From Rhodobacter sp. (lineage in GTDB: Bacteria; Pseudomonadota; Alphaproteobacteria; Rhodobacterales; Rhodobacteraceae): DNA of 64,000 nucleotides. Within the stretch, counting starts at the first letter, position 1, and the number at the start of each line of letters is the position of its first letter. Below, one piece after another: positions 1 to 8,659 of the stretch. The translations under genes were made by a program, and so were the position numbers. Below the pieces are notes generated by a model. That model saw only the letters and a list, made by a program, of their open reading frames with translations. It was not told where the DNA came from and made no database searches. Location: NCBI GenBank assembly GCA_020250445.1, contig JADCEF010000008.1, positions 1 through 64,000 of the forward strand, in the 5' to 3' direction.

Positions 1-1
1 C

Positions 2-103
2 AGCAAGGAAGCTGTGTGGAGAAAGATCGGCGACCTACTTGAACTGTTCACACCGCAGGAGTGCGAAAACTACCTCAGGAACTCAGGATATGGTTCAGTC
101 TAA
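2..103 (+). CDS. IS630-family transposase, C-terminal end (partial)
   Basis: The first 34 codons read in frame to a TAA and end ...ECENYLRNSGYGSV. That tail (W-[RK]-x-I-G-x-L-L, then P-x-E-C-x-N-Y, ending G-Y-x-S) is the usual C-terminus of IS630/Tc1-type DDE transposases. The rest of the gene lies left of the window, so intactness cannot be judged. The stop lies about 20 bp before a CTCTAGAG palindrome, and the element end probably falls within the next few tens of bases. It marks the left edge of the sugar locus and suggests that locus may be a mobile or accessory insertion. Confidence 0.7.
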   Translation, partial: SKEAVWRKIGDLLELFTPQECENYLRNSGYGSV

Positions 104-279
104 AGTCATCACGCTCTAGAGACAGGCCATAACAGCGACAGCGGGCCGCTTGTCGGCGCTGAAGATGACGGCCGCGTGCCTGTGCTGCCCCGGTCGGGGA
201 CAGGACAAGGGTGGCAGTGCAAGTGGCAGGGGCCCCGGTGCATGTCTGGCGGCCGGGGCCAGCAGGACAGGCAGTCCGG

Positions 280-1035
280 TCAGATGGAACCCGCTTCGAC
301 CATGTAGCTGTTCGCGGTGCACATGGCCGCATCGTCCGAGGCCAGGAACAGGACCATCCGCGCGACATAGACCGGGTCGATCAGGTCCGGCAGGCACTGC
401 CGGTTCCGGTGCGCCGCGATGGCCTCCGGTTTTGCCCACAGCGTCTTCTGCCGTTCGGTCATGATCCAGCCCGGAACCACCGCGTTGACGCGGATGCGGT
501 GTTTTCCAAGATCCCGCGCCATGGTGCGTGTCAGGCCGTGCACCGCAGCCTTGGCGGTGGCATAGGCCGGGAAACCTCCTCCGGCCTCGAACCAGCTGTT
601 CGATCCCATGTTGATAATCGAACCGCCGCCGCCTGCGATCATGTCGGGTGCCACCGCCTGAATGGCAAAGAACTGATGCCGGAGGTTGGTATCCATCCGT
701 TCGTCCCAGTATTCGGGCGTGACATCGGTCCAGGCATGCCGGTCGTCACGGGCGGCGTTGTTGACCAGCACATCCGCCGGACCGATCCGTGATCTCAGCG
801 CGGCGAACGCTGCGCGCAGGCTTCCGATGTCGCGCAGGTCGCAGATTTCATGCGTGACATCTGCATGGGCCGCGCAAAGGGCGGCACTGCTGTTGATGTC
901 CAGATCGACAAAACCCACCCGGGCACCCTGACGGGCGAAGGCCGTCACAATCGCGGCACCTATGCCCGAGGCACCGCCTGTGACGTAAACCGTCTTTCCG
1001 GCAAGGCTGGGGTATATGGCAAAGCGGTCGGACAT
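280..1035 (-). CDS. SDR sugar dehydrogenase (D-xylose 1-dehydrogenase-like)
   Basis: Short-chain NAD(P)-dependent dehydrogenase of about 251 residues. It has the nucleotide-binding motif TGGASGIGA near the N-terminus, a VLVNNA segment, and catalytic Ser-Tyr-Lys (MGSNSW..., YATAK). The segment DDRHAWTDVTPEYWDE and the ending FLASDDAAMCT closely resemble the Caulobacter XylB D-xylose dehydrogenase, which oxidises aldose to aldonolactone. The start at 1035 (MSDRFAIYPSL) matches that family; upstream ATGs at 1044 and 1101 only add unconserved residues. The gene diverges from the LacI gene across a palindromic operator and probably starts the sugar pathway by oxidation at C1. The substrate (xylose, arabinose or another aldose) is inference. 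Confidence 0.85.
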   Translation of the reverse strand: MSDRFAIYPSLAGKTVYVTGGASGIGAAIVTAFARQGARVGFVDLDINSSAALCAAHADVTHEICDLRDIGSLRAAFAALRSRIGPADVLVNNAARDDRHAWTDVTPEYWDERMDTNLRHQFFAIQAVAPDMIAGGGGSIINMGSNSWFEAGGGFPAYATAKAAVHGLTRTMARDLGKHRIRVNAVVPGWIMTERQKTLWAKPEAIAAHRNRQCLPDLIDPVYVARMVLFLASDDAAMCTANSYMVEAGSI

Positions 1036-1185
1036 GCGGGGCATCCATTCAGGCTGACGGGTCGCGGTGGCCAAGGTGGCGGCAGTGACAGGGAAGGTCA
1101 AGCATCGAAGGCGCTTGATCCTGAGCCGTCCCGCACAGCGTCCTGACCCGCGTTCGCTTTCCCGCCGACCAGCGGACCAAGGCTG

Positions 1186-1237
1186 TTGACTCGCGATGCT
1201 TCCACGTGCTGATCTTGTAAAACGGTTTAGTAAACCG
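1186..1237 (+). promoter_or_regulatory. LacI-type operator with possible promoter
   Basis: A perfect 15-bp palindrome CGGTTTAGTAAACCG (7-bp arms, one central base) sits at 1223-1237, 24 bp before the lacI-family ATG. Odd-centred AT-rich palindromes with CG-rich outer arms are typical LacI/GalR-family operators. A TTGACT hexamer at 1186-1191 could be a -35 element for the rightward operon; no good -10 is seen. The position suggests autoregulation of the regulator and control of both the operon and the divergent dehydrogenase. Confidence 0.65.
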
Positions 1238-1260
1238 ATTCACTCGGGCGGGATTGACCG

Positions 1261-2277
1261 ATGTCAGTGGCAAGCCTTCGGGATGTGGCACAGGCGGCAG
1301 GGGTGTCGGTGACGACCGTCTCACGCTTCCTGAACGGAACGCTCGACCTGCCGGAACGCACGCGCACAGCGGTCGAGGCCGCGATCCTTCGGTTCAACTA
1401 CCAGCCCAACCCGCACGCCCGCAGGCTGAGCCGGGGGCGGTCTGACACGATCGGGCTGGTCATTCCCGACATCGCGACCCCGTTCTTCGCCACCCTCGTT
1501 GCCGCGGTCGAGGCCGAGGCAGACCGGCGCGGGCTTGGGCTGGCGCTGCATGCCACCCTGAACCGGGGGGAGCGTGAGCTGTCCTACCTGCAGGCGGTAC
1601 GCCGCAATCAGGTGGACGGTCTGATCTTCGTCACCAACCACCCCGATGACGGCACCCTGGCTGCGGCCATCAATGCAAGCGGTCGGGTGGTTGTTCTGGA
1701 CGAAGATGTCGCGGGAACGTCCGCCCCAAAGCTTTTCTGCGACAATCATCAGGGCGGGTATCTGGCCGGGCGGCATCTGGCCGAGGCCGGGCACCGGCGG
1801 GTCCTGTTCATCGGGGGGGCGGACGCCATGCTCAGCGGCGCGCGCCGCTTTGACGGCTTCCGGCGTGCCATGACCGAAACCTGGGGGGCCGATGCCCGGA
1901 TCGAGCGGTATGAGGGCGAGTATTCAATAGAGTTCGGCCGGCAGGCGGCAAAGCGCATGCTGGCAGCACGGCTGGACGTCAGCGCCATTTTTGCGACATC
2001 GGACGAAATCACCACGGGGGCGCTGGAGGTGCTGAATGCTGCAGGCATCCGGGTGCCCCGGGACCTTTCGCTTGTCGGGTTTGACGATGTCGGCCCGCTG
2101 CATCTTTTCGCACCGGCTGTGACAGCGGTGCGCCAGCCGGTCCGGGATCTGGGTATCCGGGCCCTGTCCTTGCTGCTGGATACCGACTGGAGTGACCCGA
2201 CCACGCTCCCGCAAGAGGAGATCATGCCTGTCACCCTGATCACGCGGAATTCCGTTGCGCCGGTGATCAGGTCATGA
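1261..2277 (+). CDS. LacI-family transcriptional regulator
   Basis: 338 residues, the usual length for LacI/GalR proteins. The N-terminal helix-turn-helix and hinge read LRDVAQAAGVSVTTVSRFLNG followed by ...RFNYQPNPHARRLSRG. The remaining ~275 residues form a periplasmic-binding-protein-like sugar sensor (IGLVIPDIATPFFA, VDGLIFV, ATSDEITTGALEVL, VGFDDVGP). It is probably a repressor released by a sugar or sugar derivative taken up by the adjacent Rbs-type transporter. Its stop overlaps an in-frame ATG of the next gene, so regulator and transporter are co-transcribed. Confidence 0.93.
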   Translation: MSVASLRDVAQAAGVSVTTVSRFLNGTLDLPERTRTAVEAAILRFNYQPNPHARRLSRGRSDTIGLVIPDIATPFFATLVAAVEAEADRRGLGLALHATLNRGERELSYLQAVRRNQVDGLIFVTNHPDDGTLAAAINASGRVVVLDEDVAGTSAPKLFCDNHQGGYLAGRHLAEAGHRRVLFIGGADAMLSGARRFDGFRRAMTETWGADARIERYEGEYSIEFGRQAAKRMLAARLDVSAIFATSDEITTGALEVLNAAGIRVPRDLSLVGFDDVGPLHLFAPAVTAVRQPVRDLGIRALSLLLDTDWSDPTTLPQEEIMPVTLITRNSVAPVIRS

Positions 2278-2306
2278 ACCGCAACGTCCAACTGAGGGAA
2301 CTGACC

Positions 2307-3263
2307 ATGAACACGATGAAGATGACTGCCCTTTCGCGTCGGGGACTTGGGGTGCTGCTTGGCTCGGCTGTCATGCTGGCGGCGGTGCCGGGCATGGCGC
2401 AGGACAAGAAGAAGTTCGCCCTGGTGCAGATCAACCAACAGGCGCTGTTCTTCAACCAGATGAACGAAGGCGCGCAGAAGGCGGCGGATGCGGCCGGGGT
2501 GGAGTTGGTGATCTTCAACGCCAACAATGACCCGGCAGCGCAGAACAGCGCGATCGAGACCTATATCCAGGAAGGCGTGGATGGAATCGCCATCGTCGCC
2601 ATCGACGTGAACGGCATCATGCCGGCGGTCGATCAGGCGGCGGCAGCGGGTATTCCGGTTGTCGCCATCGACGCGATCCTGCCCGAGGACGGCAAGCAAT
2701 CGGCGGTGATCGGCGTCGACAACGGCAAGGCCGGGGCCGACCTTGGCGCCTATTTCGCAGAGTATGCCAAGGGTGCCGGCGGGGCCAAGCTGGGCATCGT
2801 CGGCGCGCTGAACTCGTTCATCCAGAACCTGCGGATGGATGGGTTCACCGGTGCCCTGGCCGGTGTCGAGGGTGTGACGATTGTCGGAACGGTCGATGGC
2901 CAGAACGTTCAGGATACCGCGCTGGCGGCGGCCGAAAACCTGATGACGGCCAATCCCGACATGACGGCGATCTATGCCACGGGCGAACCGGCCCTGCTGG
3001 GCGCGGTTGCGGCCGTGGAAAGCCAGGGGCGGCAGGCGAATGTCAAGGTGTTCGGCTGGGACCTGACGGCATCGGCCATTGCAGGCATCGACGCGGGCTA
3101 TGTCGAGGCTGTCATCCAGCAGGATCCCGCCGGCATGGGGGCCGCTGCGGTTGACGCGCTCAAGACGATCACCGAAGGCGGCACGGTCGAGCGTACCATC
3201 TCGGTCCCGGTCACGATCGTCACCAAGGCGAACGTGGACGACTTCCGGTCCATGTTCCAATGA
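2307..3263 (+). CDS. Sugar ABC transporter, periplasmic substrate-binding protein (RbsB-like)
   Basis: Type I periplasmic binding protein of the ribose/galactose class, 318 residues from the preferred start. ATG 2307 follows GAGGGA at 7-bp spacing; an ATG at 2274 overlapping the lacI stop would add 11 residues but has a poor ribosome site. An N-terminal signal peptide (RR followed by a hydrophobic stretch, cut near GMA|QD) sends it to the periplasm. Core motifs include FFNQMNEGAQKAA, VDGIAIVAIDVN, AGIPVVAIDA and VFGWDLTASAI. It delivers the unknown sugar to the adjacent permease/ATPase. Confidence 0.92.
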   Translation: MNTMKMTALSRRGLGVLLGSAVMLAAVPGMAQDKKKFALVQINQQALFFNQMNEGAQKAADAAGVELVIFNANNDPAAQNSAIETYIQEGVDGIAIVAIDVNGIMPAVDQAAAAGIPVVAIDAILPEDGKQSAVIGVDNGKAGADLGAYFAEYAKGAGGAKLGIVGALNSFIQNLRMDGFTGALAGVEGVTIVGTVDGQNVQDTALAAAENLMTANPDMTAIYATGEPALLGAVAAVESQGRQANVKVFGWDLTASAIAGIDAGYVEAVIQQDPAGMGAAAVDALKTITEGGTVERTISVPVTIVTKANVDDFRSMFQ

Positions 3264-4054
3264 CCGGACCGACGCTTCATCCCGAAGCGTCCGCTGCGGA
3301 AGGGGGTCGCCCCCTTCCGCACATCGTGCCGCTGGTTTCCTTGCGGGGCATTTCGCTGACGTTCGGGTCGCATCAGGCGCTCCGGGGCGTTGATCTGGAT
3401 GTGATGCCGGGCGAATGTCTGGGCCTGATCGGCGACAATGCGGCGGGAAAGTCGACCCTGTCGAAGGTGATGTCGGGCACCTATATCCCGGATGCGGGGA
3501 CGATCAGCGTCGAAGGCGAGCCTGTGCGCTTCCTCGGCCCGTCCGACGCACGGGCGCGGCATATCGAGATGGTGTTCCAGGACCTCAGCCTTTGTGACCA
3601 TGTCGATGTGGTGGGCAACCTCTTTCTGGGGCGCGAACTGACGCGCGGCCCGTTTCTGGATCAGAAGCAGATGCTGACCCGGGGGCGGCAGATGCTGGAC
3701 GCGCTGGAAATCCGCATTCCGCGCCTGACGGCCAAGGTCGAAAAGCTGTCGGGCGGCCAACGCCAGGCCATAGCCATCGCGCGGGCGGCAAGCTTTCAGC
3801 CCAAGGTGCTGATCATGGATGAGCCAACCTCGGCCCTTGCAGTGGCAGAGGTTGAGGCGGTGCTGGCGCTGATCAACCGCGTCAAGGCAAAGGGCGTGGG
3901 CGTGGTCCTGATCACCCACCGCCTGCAGGACCTGTTTCGCGTCTGCGACCGGATAGCCGTGATGTATGAAGGCACGAAAGTTGCCGAACGGATGATCGGC
4001 AAGACCAACCTGCAGGAACTGGTCGATCTGATCGTCGGAAAGGGGTCGCACTGA
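3260..4054 (+). CDS. Sugar ABC transporter, ATP-binding protein (single NBD)
   Basis: 264-residue nucleotide-binding protein. It shows Walker A GDNAAGKST, Q-loop MVFQD, signature LSGGQRQ, Walker B VLIMDEPTSAL and switch ITHR. Unlike RbsA or XylG (about 500 residues, two fused NBDs) it has one NBD, like FrcA-type ATPases, so it should work as a homodimer. The first ~25 residues before LVSLRGISL are variable. The start overlaps the binding-protein stop by 4 bp (ATGA) and the stop overlaps the permease start, showing translational coupling. Confidence 0.93.
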   Translation: MTGPTLHPEASAAEGGRPLPHIVPLVSLRGISLTFGSHQALRGVDLDVMPGECLGLIGDNAAGKSTLSKVMSGTYIPDAGTISVEGEPVRFLGPSDARARHIEMVFQDLSLCDHVDVVGNLFLGRELTRGPFLDQKQMLTRGRQMLDALEIRIPRLTAKVEKLSGGQRQAIAIARAASFQPKVLIMDEPTSALAVAEVEAVLALINRVKAKGVGVVLITHRLQDLFRVCDRIAVMYEGTKVAERMIGKTNLQELVDLIVGKGSH

Positions 4055-5055
4055 TGCCGGCGTATTCCGAACGCGCAAAGGGGTCGCCGCTGGCGGATTT
4101 CGTGGCCGAGAATGCGCAGGTGCTGTCGATTGCGGTGTTCTTCATGGCTTGCATGCTGCTGTTCAGCCTGCTGACGCCCACGTTCCTGACCGCCGGAAAC
4201 CTTCTGAACATCGTCCGTCAGGCCGCGCCGGTGCTGATCGTGGCGGTTGCCATGACGCTGGTGATCACAACGGCGGGAATCGACCTGTCGGTCGGCTCAA
4301 CCGTGGCACTGGTCAACGCTGTGGCTGCCATAGCGCTGGCGGCGGGCCTTGACTGGATCACCGTGGTTTTTCTGATGCTGGTCCTTGGCGGGGTGATCGG
4401 GGCCATCCAGGGCTGGTTCATCGCCTATCAGGGCATTCCCGCCTTCATTGTGACACTTGCGGGCCTGTCGATCCTGCGCGGCTATGCGCTGTATCTGACC
4501 GAGGGGTATTCGATCCCGATCAAGGATGTGCCCGGCTTTTTCTGGCTGGGACGCGGCACGCTGGCGGGGTTTCCGGTCCCGGCGCTGATCTCGATCCTGG
4601 TGGCGATCCTTGGCTTTGTCGTGATGCTGCGCACGCGCTATGGGCGGCAGGTTGTCGCCGTCGGCTCGAACATGGAGGCGGCGCGACGCGTCGGGATGCC
4701 GGCGCGGTGGACGGTGGCGTCAGTCTATGTGGTGTCGGGTGTGGCCTGTGCAATGGCGGGCCTGCTGATTGCGGCCCGGCTCGGGTCGGGGTCCTCGAAT
4801 GCGGCGGTCGGGTTCGAGTTGCAGGTGATCGCGGCCGTGGTTCTGGGCGGCACGTCGCTGATGGGGGGCAAGTCCAGCATGCTGGGCACTGTCCTTGGCA
4901 CCATGACCATCGCCGTCATCGGCAACGGGCTGATCCTGGTCCACATCTCGCCCTTCTTCACCCAGATCGTGACGGGGACGATCATCCTCGCCGCCATCTG
5001 GATGAACACGAAGCTTTTCAGCGGCGGCCTGCGGTTTGGAAGGAAACCGGGATGA
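4054..5055 (+). CDS. Sugar ABC transporter, permease (RbsC/FrcB-like)
   Basis: 333-residue inner-membrane permease of the ribose/xylose/fructose type (BPD_transp_2 family). About eight to ten hydrophobic helices are visible, beginning VLSIAVFFMACMLLFSLL. Family hallmarks are TAGIDLSVGSTVAL, GIPAFIVTLAGLSILRG and VVLGGTSLMGGKS with a conserved GGT/GG loop. Start and stop codons overlap both neighbours. It forms the translocation pore with the preceding ATPase; the sugar cannot be read from the sequence. Confidence 0.93.
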   Translation: MPAYSERAKGSPLADFVAENAQVLSIAVFFMACMLLFSLLTPTFLTAGNLLNIVRQAAPVLIVAVAMTLVITTAGIDLSVGSTVALVNAVAAIALAAGLDWITVVFLMLVLGGVIGAIQGWFIAYQGIPAFIVTLAGLSILRGYALYLTEGYSIPIKDVPGFFWLGRGTLAGFPVPALISILVAILGFVVMLRTRYGRQVVAVGSNMEAARRVGMPARWTVASVYVVSGVACAMAGLLIAARLGSGSSNAAVGFELQVIAAVVLGGTSLMGGKSSMLGTVLGTMTIAVIGNGLILVHISPFFTQIVTGTIILAAIWMNTKLFSGGLRFGRKPG

Positions 5056-6119
5056 CAGACGAACGGTCAAAGGCGCATGTCGGGTCAGGGCTGGTGATGA
5101 CCGTGAATGGCCCGATCAATAGCGGCGATCTGGGCGTCACGCTGATGCACGAGCATCTGCAGAATGACTGCTCCTGCTGGTGGAACCCGCCGAAGGACCC
5201 TGCCCGGCAGTACCTGGCGGAAGGCCCGGTACGGATCGAGATCCTGTCGGAACTGCGGCAGGACCCCTTCGTCAACAAGCACAACATCGCGCTGGACGAG
5301 ATGGACCTGTGCATCGAAGAGATCGGGGCCTTTGCCAGGGTCGGCGGGCGGTCGGTTGTGGACCCGACCTGCCGCGGGATCGGCCGCGATCCGGTCAAGC
5401 TGCGGCGGATCGCGGCAGAAAGCGGGCTGAACATCGTCATGGGGGCGGGGTACTATCTTGCCTCTTCGATGCCGGACGAGGTGGCACGGCTTTCCATCGA
5501 TGACATCGCCGACCAGATCGTGACCGAGGCCCTGCACGGCACCGACGGCACCGATGCAAAGATCGGCCTGATCGGCGAGATCGGCGTGTCGTCCGACTTT
5601 ACCGCAAGCGAAGAAAAATCCCTGCGCGGGGCTGCGCGGGCGCAGGTGCGCACCGGCCTGCCGCTTATGGTACATCTGCCGGGGTGGTTCCGCCTGGGCC
5701 ATCGCGTGCTGGACATCGCAGAGGCGGAGGGCGCCGACCTGTCCCACACGGTGCTGTGTCACATGAACCCGTCACATGATGACCGGGACTATCAGCGCAG
5801 CATCGCCGAACGCGGGGCTTTCGTGGAATTCGACATGATCGGCATGGACTACTTCTATGCCGACCAGCAGGTGCAATGCCCCGGTGACGACGAGGTGGCC
5901 CGCGCCATCCTGCGGCTGGCAGACGCCGGGCATCTGGACCGGGTGCTGCTGTCGCAGGATGTGTTCATCAAGATGATGCTGACGCGCTATGGCGGGAACG
6001 GCTATGCCTTTGTGCAACGGCATTTCCTGCCGCGACTTCAGCGCCACGGGATGGACGCGGCCTTGTGTGCGATGCTGATGACAACCAATCCGCGGCGCGT
6101 TTTCGACGCGTCGATCTGA
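5052..6119 (+). CDS. Phosphotriesterase-family metal hydrolase (putative lactonase)
   Basis: 355-residue amidohydrolase-superfamily protein of the PTE/PHP family. Expected binuclear metal ligands are present: H33 and H35 (MHEHLQND), E176 in GLIGEIGV (a glutamate replaces the carboxylated lysine of true phosphotriesterases, as in PHP proteins), H208, H237 and D303 (LLSQDVF). Family members characterised in sugar pathways are lactonases, so hydrolysis of a sugar lactone made by the nearby dehydrogenase is a reasonable inference. The start overlaps the permease stop by 4 bp (ATGA), so the reading frame that runs further upstream is not coding there. Confidence 0.88.
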   Translation: MTDERSKAHVGSGLVMTVNGPINSGDLGVTLMHEHLQNDCSCWWNPPKDPARQYLAEGPVRIEILSELRQDPFVNKHNIALDEMDLCIEEIGAFARVGGRSVVDPTCRGIGRDPVKLRRIAAESGLNIVMGAGYYLASSMPDEVARLSIDDIADQIVTEALHGTDGTDAKIGLIGEIGVSSDFTASEEKSLRGAARAQVRTGLPLMVHLPGWFRLGHRVLDIAEAEGADLSHTVLCHMNPSHDDRDYQRSIAERGAFVEFDMIGMDYFYADQQVQCPGDDEVARAILRLADAGHLDRVLLSQDVFIKMMLTRYGGNGYAFVQRHFLPRLQRHGMDAALCAMLMTTNPRRVFDASI

Positions 6120-6134
6120 AGAAATGAGGACTGC

Positions 6135-6902
6135 ATGACAACCAAGGTGCTTCTGGTCGGCGAAAGCTGGGTTTCGGCGGCCACCCATTACAAGGGCTTT
6201 GATCAATTCGGCAGCGTCACCTTCCATCTGGGGGCAGAGCCGCTTGTGGAGGCGCTCAAAGGCTCCGGATTCGAGCTGACCTATATGACGGCGCATGACG
6301 CGGTGGAAAAGTTCCCCTTCGACATGGACGGGTTGAATGCCTACGACGTCATCATCCTGTCGGACATCGGTGCCAACTCGTTTCTGCTGCCGCCCGCCGT
6401 CTGGCTCCGGTCACAGACCGTGCCGAACCGGCTGCGATTGATCAAGGCCTGGGTCGAAGGCGGTGGCGGGCTTTTGATGGTGGGTGGTTATCTCAGCTTT
6501 CAGGGGATCGACGGTAAGGCGCGCTGGCGCAAGACCCCGGTCGAGGATGTCTTGCCCGTCACCTGCCACCCCTGGGACGACCGGGTCGAGATGCCCGAAG
6601 GCGCGGTGGCCCAGGTGCTGCAACCCGACCATCCGGTCATGTCGGGGCTGGACGGGGCCTGGCCCTTTGTTCTTGGTGTCAACGAGGTCGAGGTCCGCCC
6701 GAACGCCCAGGTTCTGGCGCGCATTCCCGAAGAACAGGGTGGCCATCCTCTGCTGGTTCTGGGCGGTTTCGGCAAGGGGCGGACGGCGGCCTGGACATCG
6801 GATATCGGGCCACACTGGCTGTCACCGGCGTTCTGCGCCTGGCAGGGGTATGGCCGGTTGTGGAAAAACCTTCTGGGATGGCTTGCGCATGACCGGGGCT
6901 GA
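6135..6902 (+). CDS. GATase1-like (DUF1355) cytoplasmic protein
   Basis: 255 residues resembling the PF07090 class I glutamine-amidotransferase-like fold. The motifs are LLVGESWVS near the N-terminus, YDVIILSDIGANSFLLP, VEGGGGLLMVGGYLSFQG and a trailing GRTAAWTSDIGPHW. No clear nucleophilic Cys elbow is seen where a true amidotransferase would have one; the equivalent loop reads MVGGYLSF. An enzymatic amidotransferase role is therefore unlikely. It follows the phosphotriesterase by 15 bp and appears to be the last rightward gene of this operon. Its function in the pathway is unknown; the fold is also used by trehalose-utilisation ThuA-type proteins. Confidence 0.75.
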   Translation: MTTKVLLVGESWVSAATHYKGFDQFGSVTFHLGAEPLVEALKGSGFELTYMTAHDAVEKFPFDMDGLNAYDVIILSDIGANSFLLPPAVWLRSQTVPNRLRLIKAWVEGGGGLLMVGGYLSFQGIDGKARWRKTPVEDVLPVTCHPWDDRVEMPEGAVAQVLQPDHPVMSGLDGAWPFVLGVNEVEVRPNAQVLARIPEEQGGHPLLVLGGFGKGRTAAWTSDIGPHWLSPAFCAWQGYGRLWKNLLGWLAHDRG

Positions 6903-6908
6903 CCGCCG

Positions 6909-7790
6909 TCACGGCTGCAGCAGGATTTCTGCCAGTTCAGCCCGGGTCGGAAAGGCGGAACCGGTGCCGGGGCGCGACACGGTGATGGCCGCCGCCGCTG
7001 CCGCGTGGCGCAGGGCGCGGGGATCCAGCGGCGCATCGCGCAGACCAGCCGATGCCAGGGCGGTGGCCATGAAGCAATCGCCTGCCCCGGCGGTGTCCAC
7101 AACCTTGCACGGCTGCGCCGGGACAAGGAAATCCTGTTCCGTCGTGACAAGCCGCGCGCCCTTTGCGCCCAGGGTCAGCACGACTTGCGGCACCCCGGCG
7201 GCCAGCAGTGCCCTGGTGCCGCCCAGCGCGGCTGCCTCGGTTTCGTTCAGAAAGGCGATGTCCACCAAAGGCCAGATATCCCTGAAAAAGTGGCGCAGCG
7301 GCGATGGATTGAGCGCAGTCTGCATGCCCCTTGCCCGGGCTTGGCGAAGTGCTGCAACGGTGGTGTCCGCCGAAAGGTTGCCTTGCAGAACCAGCAGATC
7401 GCCGGGCACTGCACCGGCAAGCGCCGCAGAAGCGGCTTCGGGTGTCAGCCCCGACGCCGCCGCATTGGTGGTGATGATGGCATTGTCGCCCGACGGGGTC
7501 CGAAGGATGATCGAGAAATCGCTGGCCACTCCCGCCACGCGGATAAGGTCGGCCTCAAGGGGTTCGGCCGCCAGACGCGACCGGATGTCATCGGCGCGGC
7601 TGTCCTCTCCGACGGCGGCACAAAAGCGGCAGGGCAGCCCCGCCCGACCCAGGATGATCGCCTGGTTGGCACCCTTTCCGCCAAGATCGGTCTGGCCCGC
7701 CTGCCCGTGGACCGACGCGCCGATGGCGGGCAAGCCCCGGACCGTCACGGTCTCGTCCAGGGCCACGTTGCCGATCACGAAGGCGCGCAT
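6909..7790 (-). CDS. PfkB-family sugar kinase (ribokinase-like)
   Basis: 293-residue carbohydrate kinase. PfkB signature 1 is the glycine-rich GGKGANQA near residue 38; signature 2 is DTAGAGDCF near residue 240, whose Asp is the catalytic base. The N-terminus MRAFVIGNVALDETV is a normal family start. It is convergent with the GATase1-like gene (6-bp gap) and divergent from the BtpA-like gene (32-bp gap). It probably phosphorylates a sugar, sugar acid or lactone-derived intermediate of this locus; the substrate is not deducible. Confidence 0.9.
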   Translation of the reverse strand: MRAFVIGNVALDETVTVRGLPAIGASVHGQAGQTDLGGKGANQAIILGRAGLPCRFCAAVGEDSRADDIRSRLAAEPLEADLIRVAGVASDFSIILRTPSGDNAIITTNAAASGLTPEAASAALAGAVPGDLLVLQGNLSADTTVAALRQARARGMQTALNPSPLRHFFRDIWPLVDIAFLNETEAAALGGTRALLAAGVPQVVLTLGAKGARLVTTEQDFLVPAQPCKVVDTAGAGDCFMATALASAGLRDAPLDPRALRHAAAAAAITVSRPGTGSAFPTRAELAEILLQP

Positions 7791-7822
7791 GTCTTTGCCG
7801 TTTCCGATCTGAAGGTTGTCCG

Positions 7823-8659
7823 ATGCAGACCATATCCAACCGCAGCCCAGGCGCGATAGGCGAAATCTTCGGGCGCGAGAAAGCCCTGATCGGAATGATC
7901 CATTGCCCGCCCTTTCCGGGCGCGCCCCGCTATCGGGGGGCGACGATGGACAGCCTTTACGACCACTGCCTCCGCGATGCCGAGGCGTTGATTTCGGGCG
8001 GGATGCATGGGCTGATCGTGGAAAACCACGGCGACATCCCGTTTTCCAAGCCCGAGGATATCGGCCCCGAAACTCCGGCCTTCCTGTCGGTCGTCACCGA
8101 CCGGGTGCGGCGGGCCACCGGTGCGCCGGTGGGTATCAACGTGCTGGCCAACGCACCACTGGCGGCGATTGCCACGGCGGTCGCGGGTGGCGCCGACTTT
8201 GTCCGGGTCAACCAGTGGGCCAATGCCTATGTCGCCAACGAGGGCTTCATCGAAGGCCGGGCCGGCGAGGCGCTGCGGTACCGGTCGCTTCTGCGCGCGG
8301 AAAACGTGCGTATCTTTGCGGATGCCCATGTGAAACACGGCAGCCACGCCATTGTTGCGGACCGATCCGTCGCGGAACTGACCCGCGACCTGGCTTTCTT
8401 TGACGCAGACTGTGTCATCGCGACCGGCCAGCGTACGGGCCACGCGGCAAGCCCCGAGGAGATCGCCGAAATCGCAGGGGCGACGCATCTTCCGGTTCTG
8501 GTGGGATCGGGTGTCAGCGAAGACAATATCGCGGCCATCCTGTCGCGCACCAATGGCGTCATCGTCGCATCGTCCCTGAAGGTGGGCGGAGTGTGGTGGA
8601 ACCCGGTGGAACCGGAGCGTGTCAAACGATTCGTCGAACGTGCGGCGGCTGGCCTTTAG
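7823..8659 (+). CDS. BtpA/SgcQ-family TIM-barrel protein
   Basis: 278 residues with the BtpA family pattern. Visible motifs are LIGMIHCPPFPGAPRYRG at the N-terminus, GLIVENHGDIPF, GINVLANAPLAAIA, DFVRVNQWANAYVA, FADAHVKHGSHA, ATGQRTGHAA, PVLVGSGVSEDNIA and a final phosphate-binding-like GVIVASSLKVGG. The family includes E. coli SgcQ from an uncharacterised sugar operon and cyanobacterial BtpA, named for photosystem I biogenesis. The context here argues for a metabolic enzyme, perhaps an aldolase or isomerase acting on a phosphorylated sugar. Nothing intact follows for 2 kb. Confidence 0.87.
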   Translation: MQTISNRSPGAIGEIFGREKALIGMIHCPPFPGAPRYRGATMDSLYDHCLRDAEALISGGMHGLIVENHGDIPFSKPEDIGPETPAFLSVVTDRVRRATGAPVGINVLANAPLAAIATAVAGGADFVRVNQWANAYVANEGFIEGRAGEALRYRSLLRAENVRIFADAHVKHGSHAIVADRSVAELTRDLAFFDADCVIATGQRTGHAASPEEIAEIAGATHLPVLVGSGVSEDNIAAILSRTNGVIVASSLKVGGVWWNPVEPERVKRFVERAAAGL

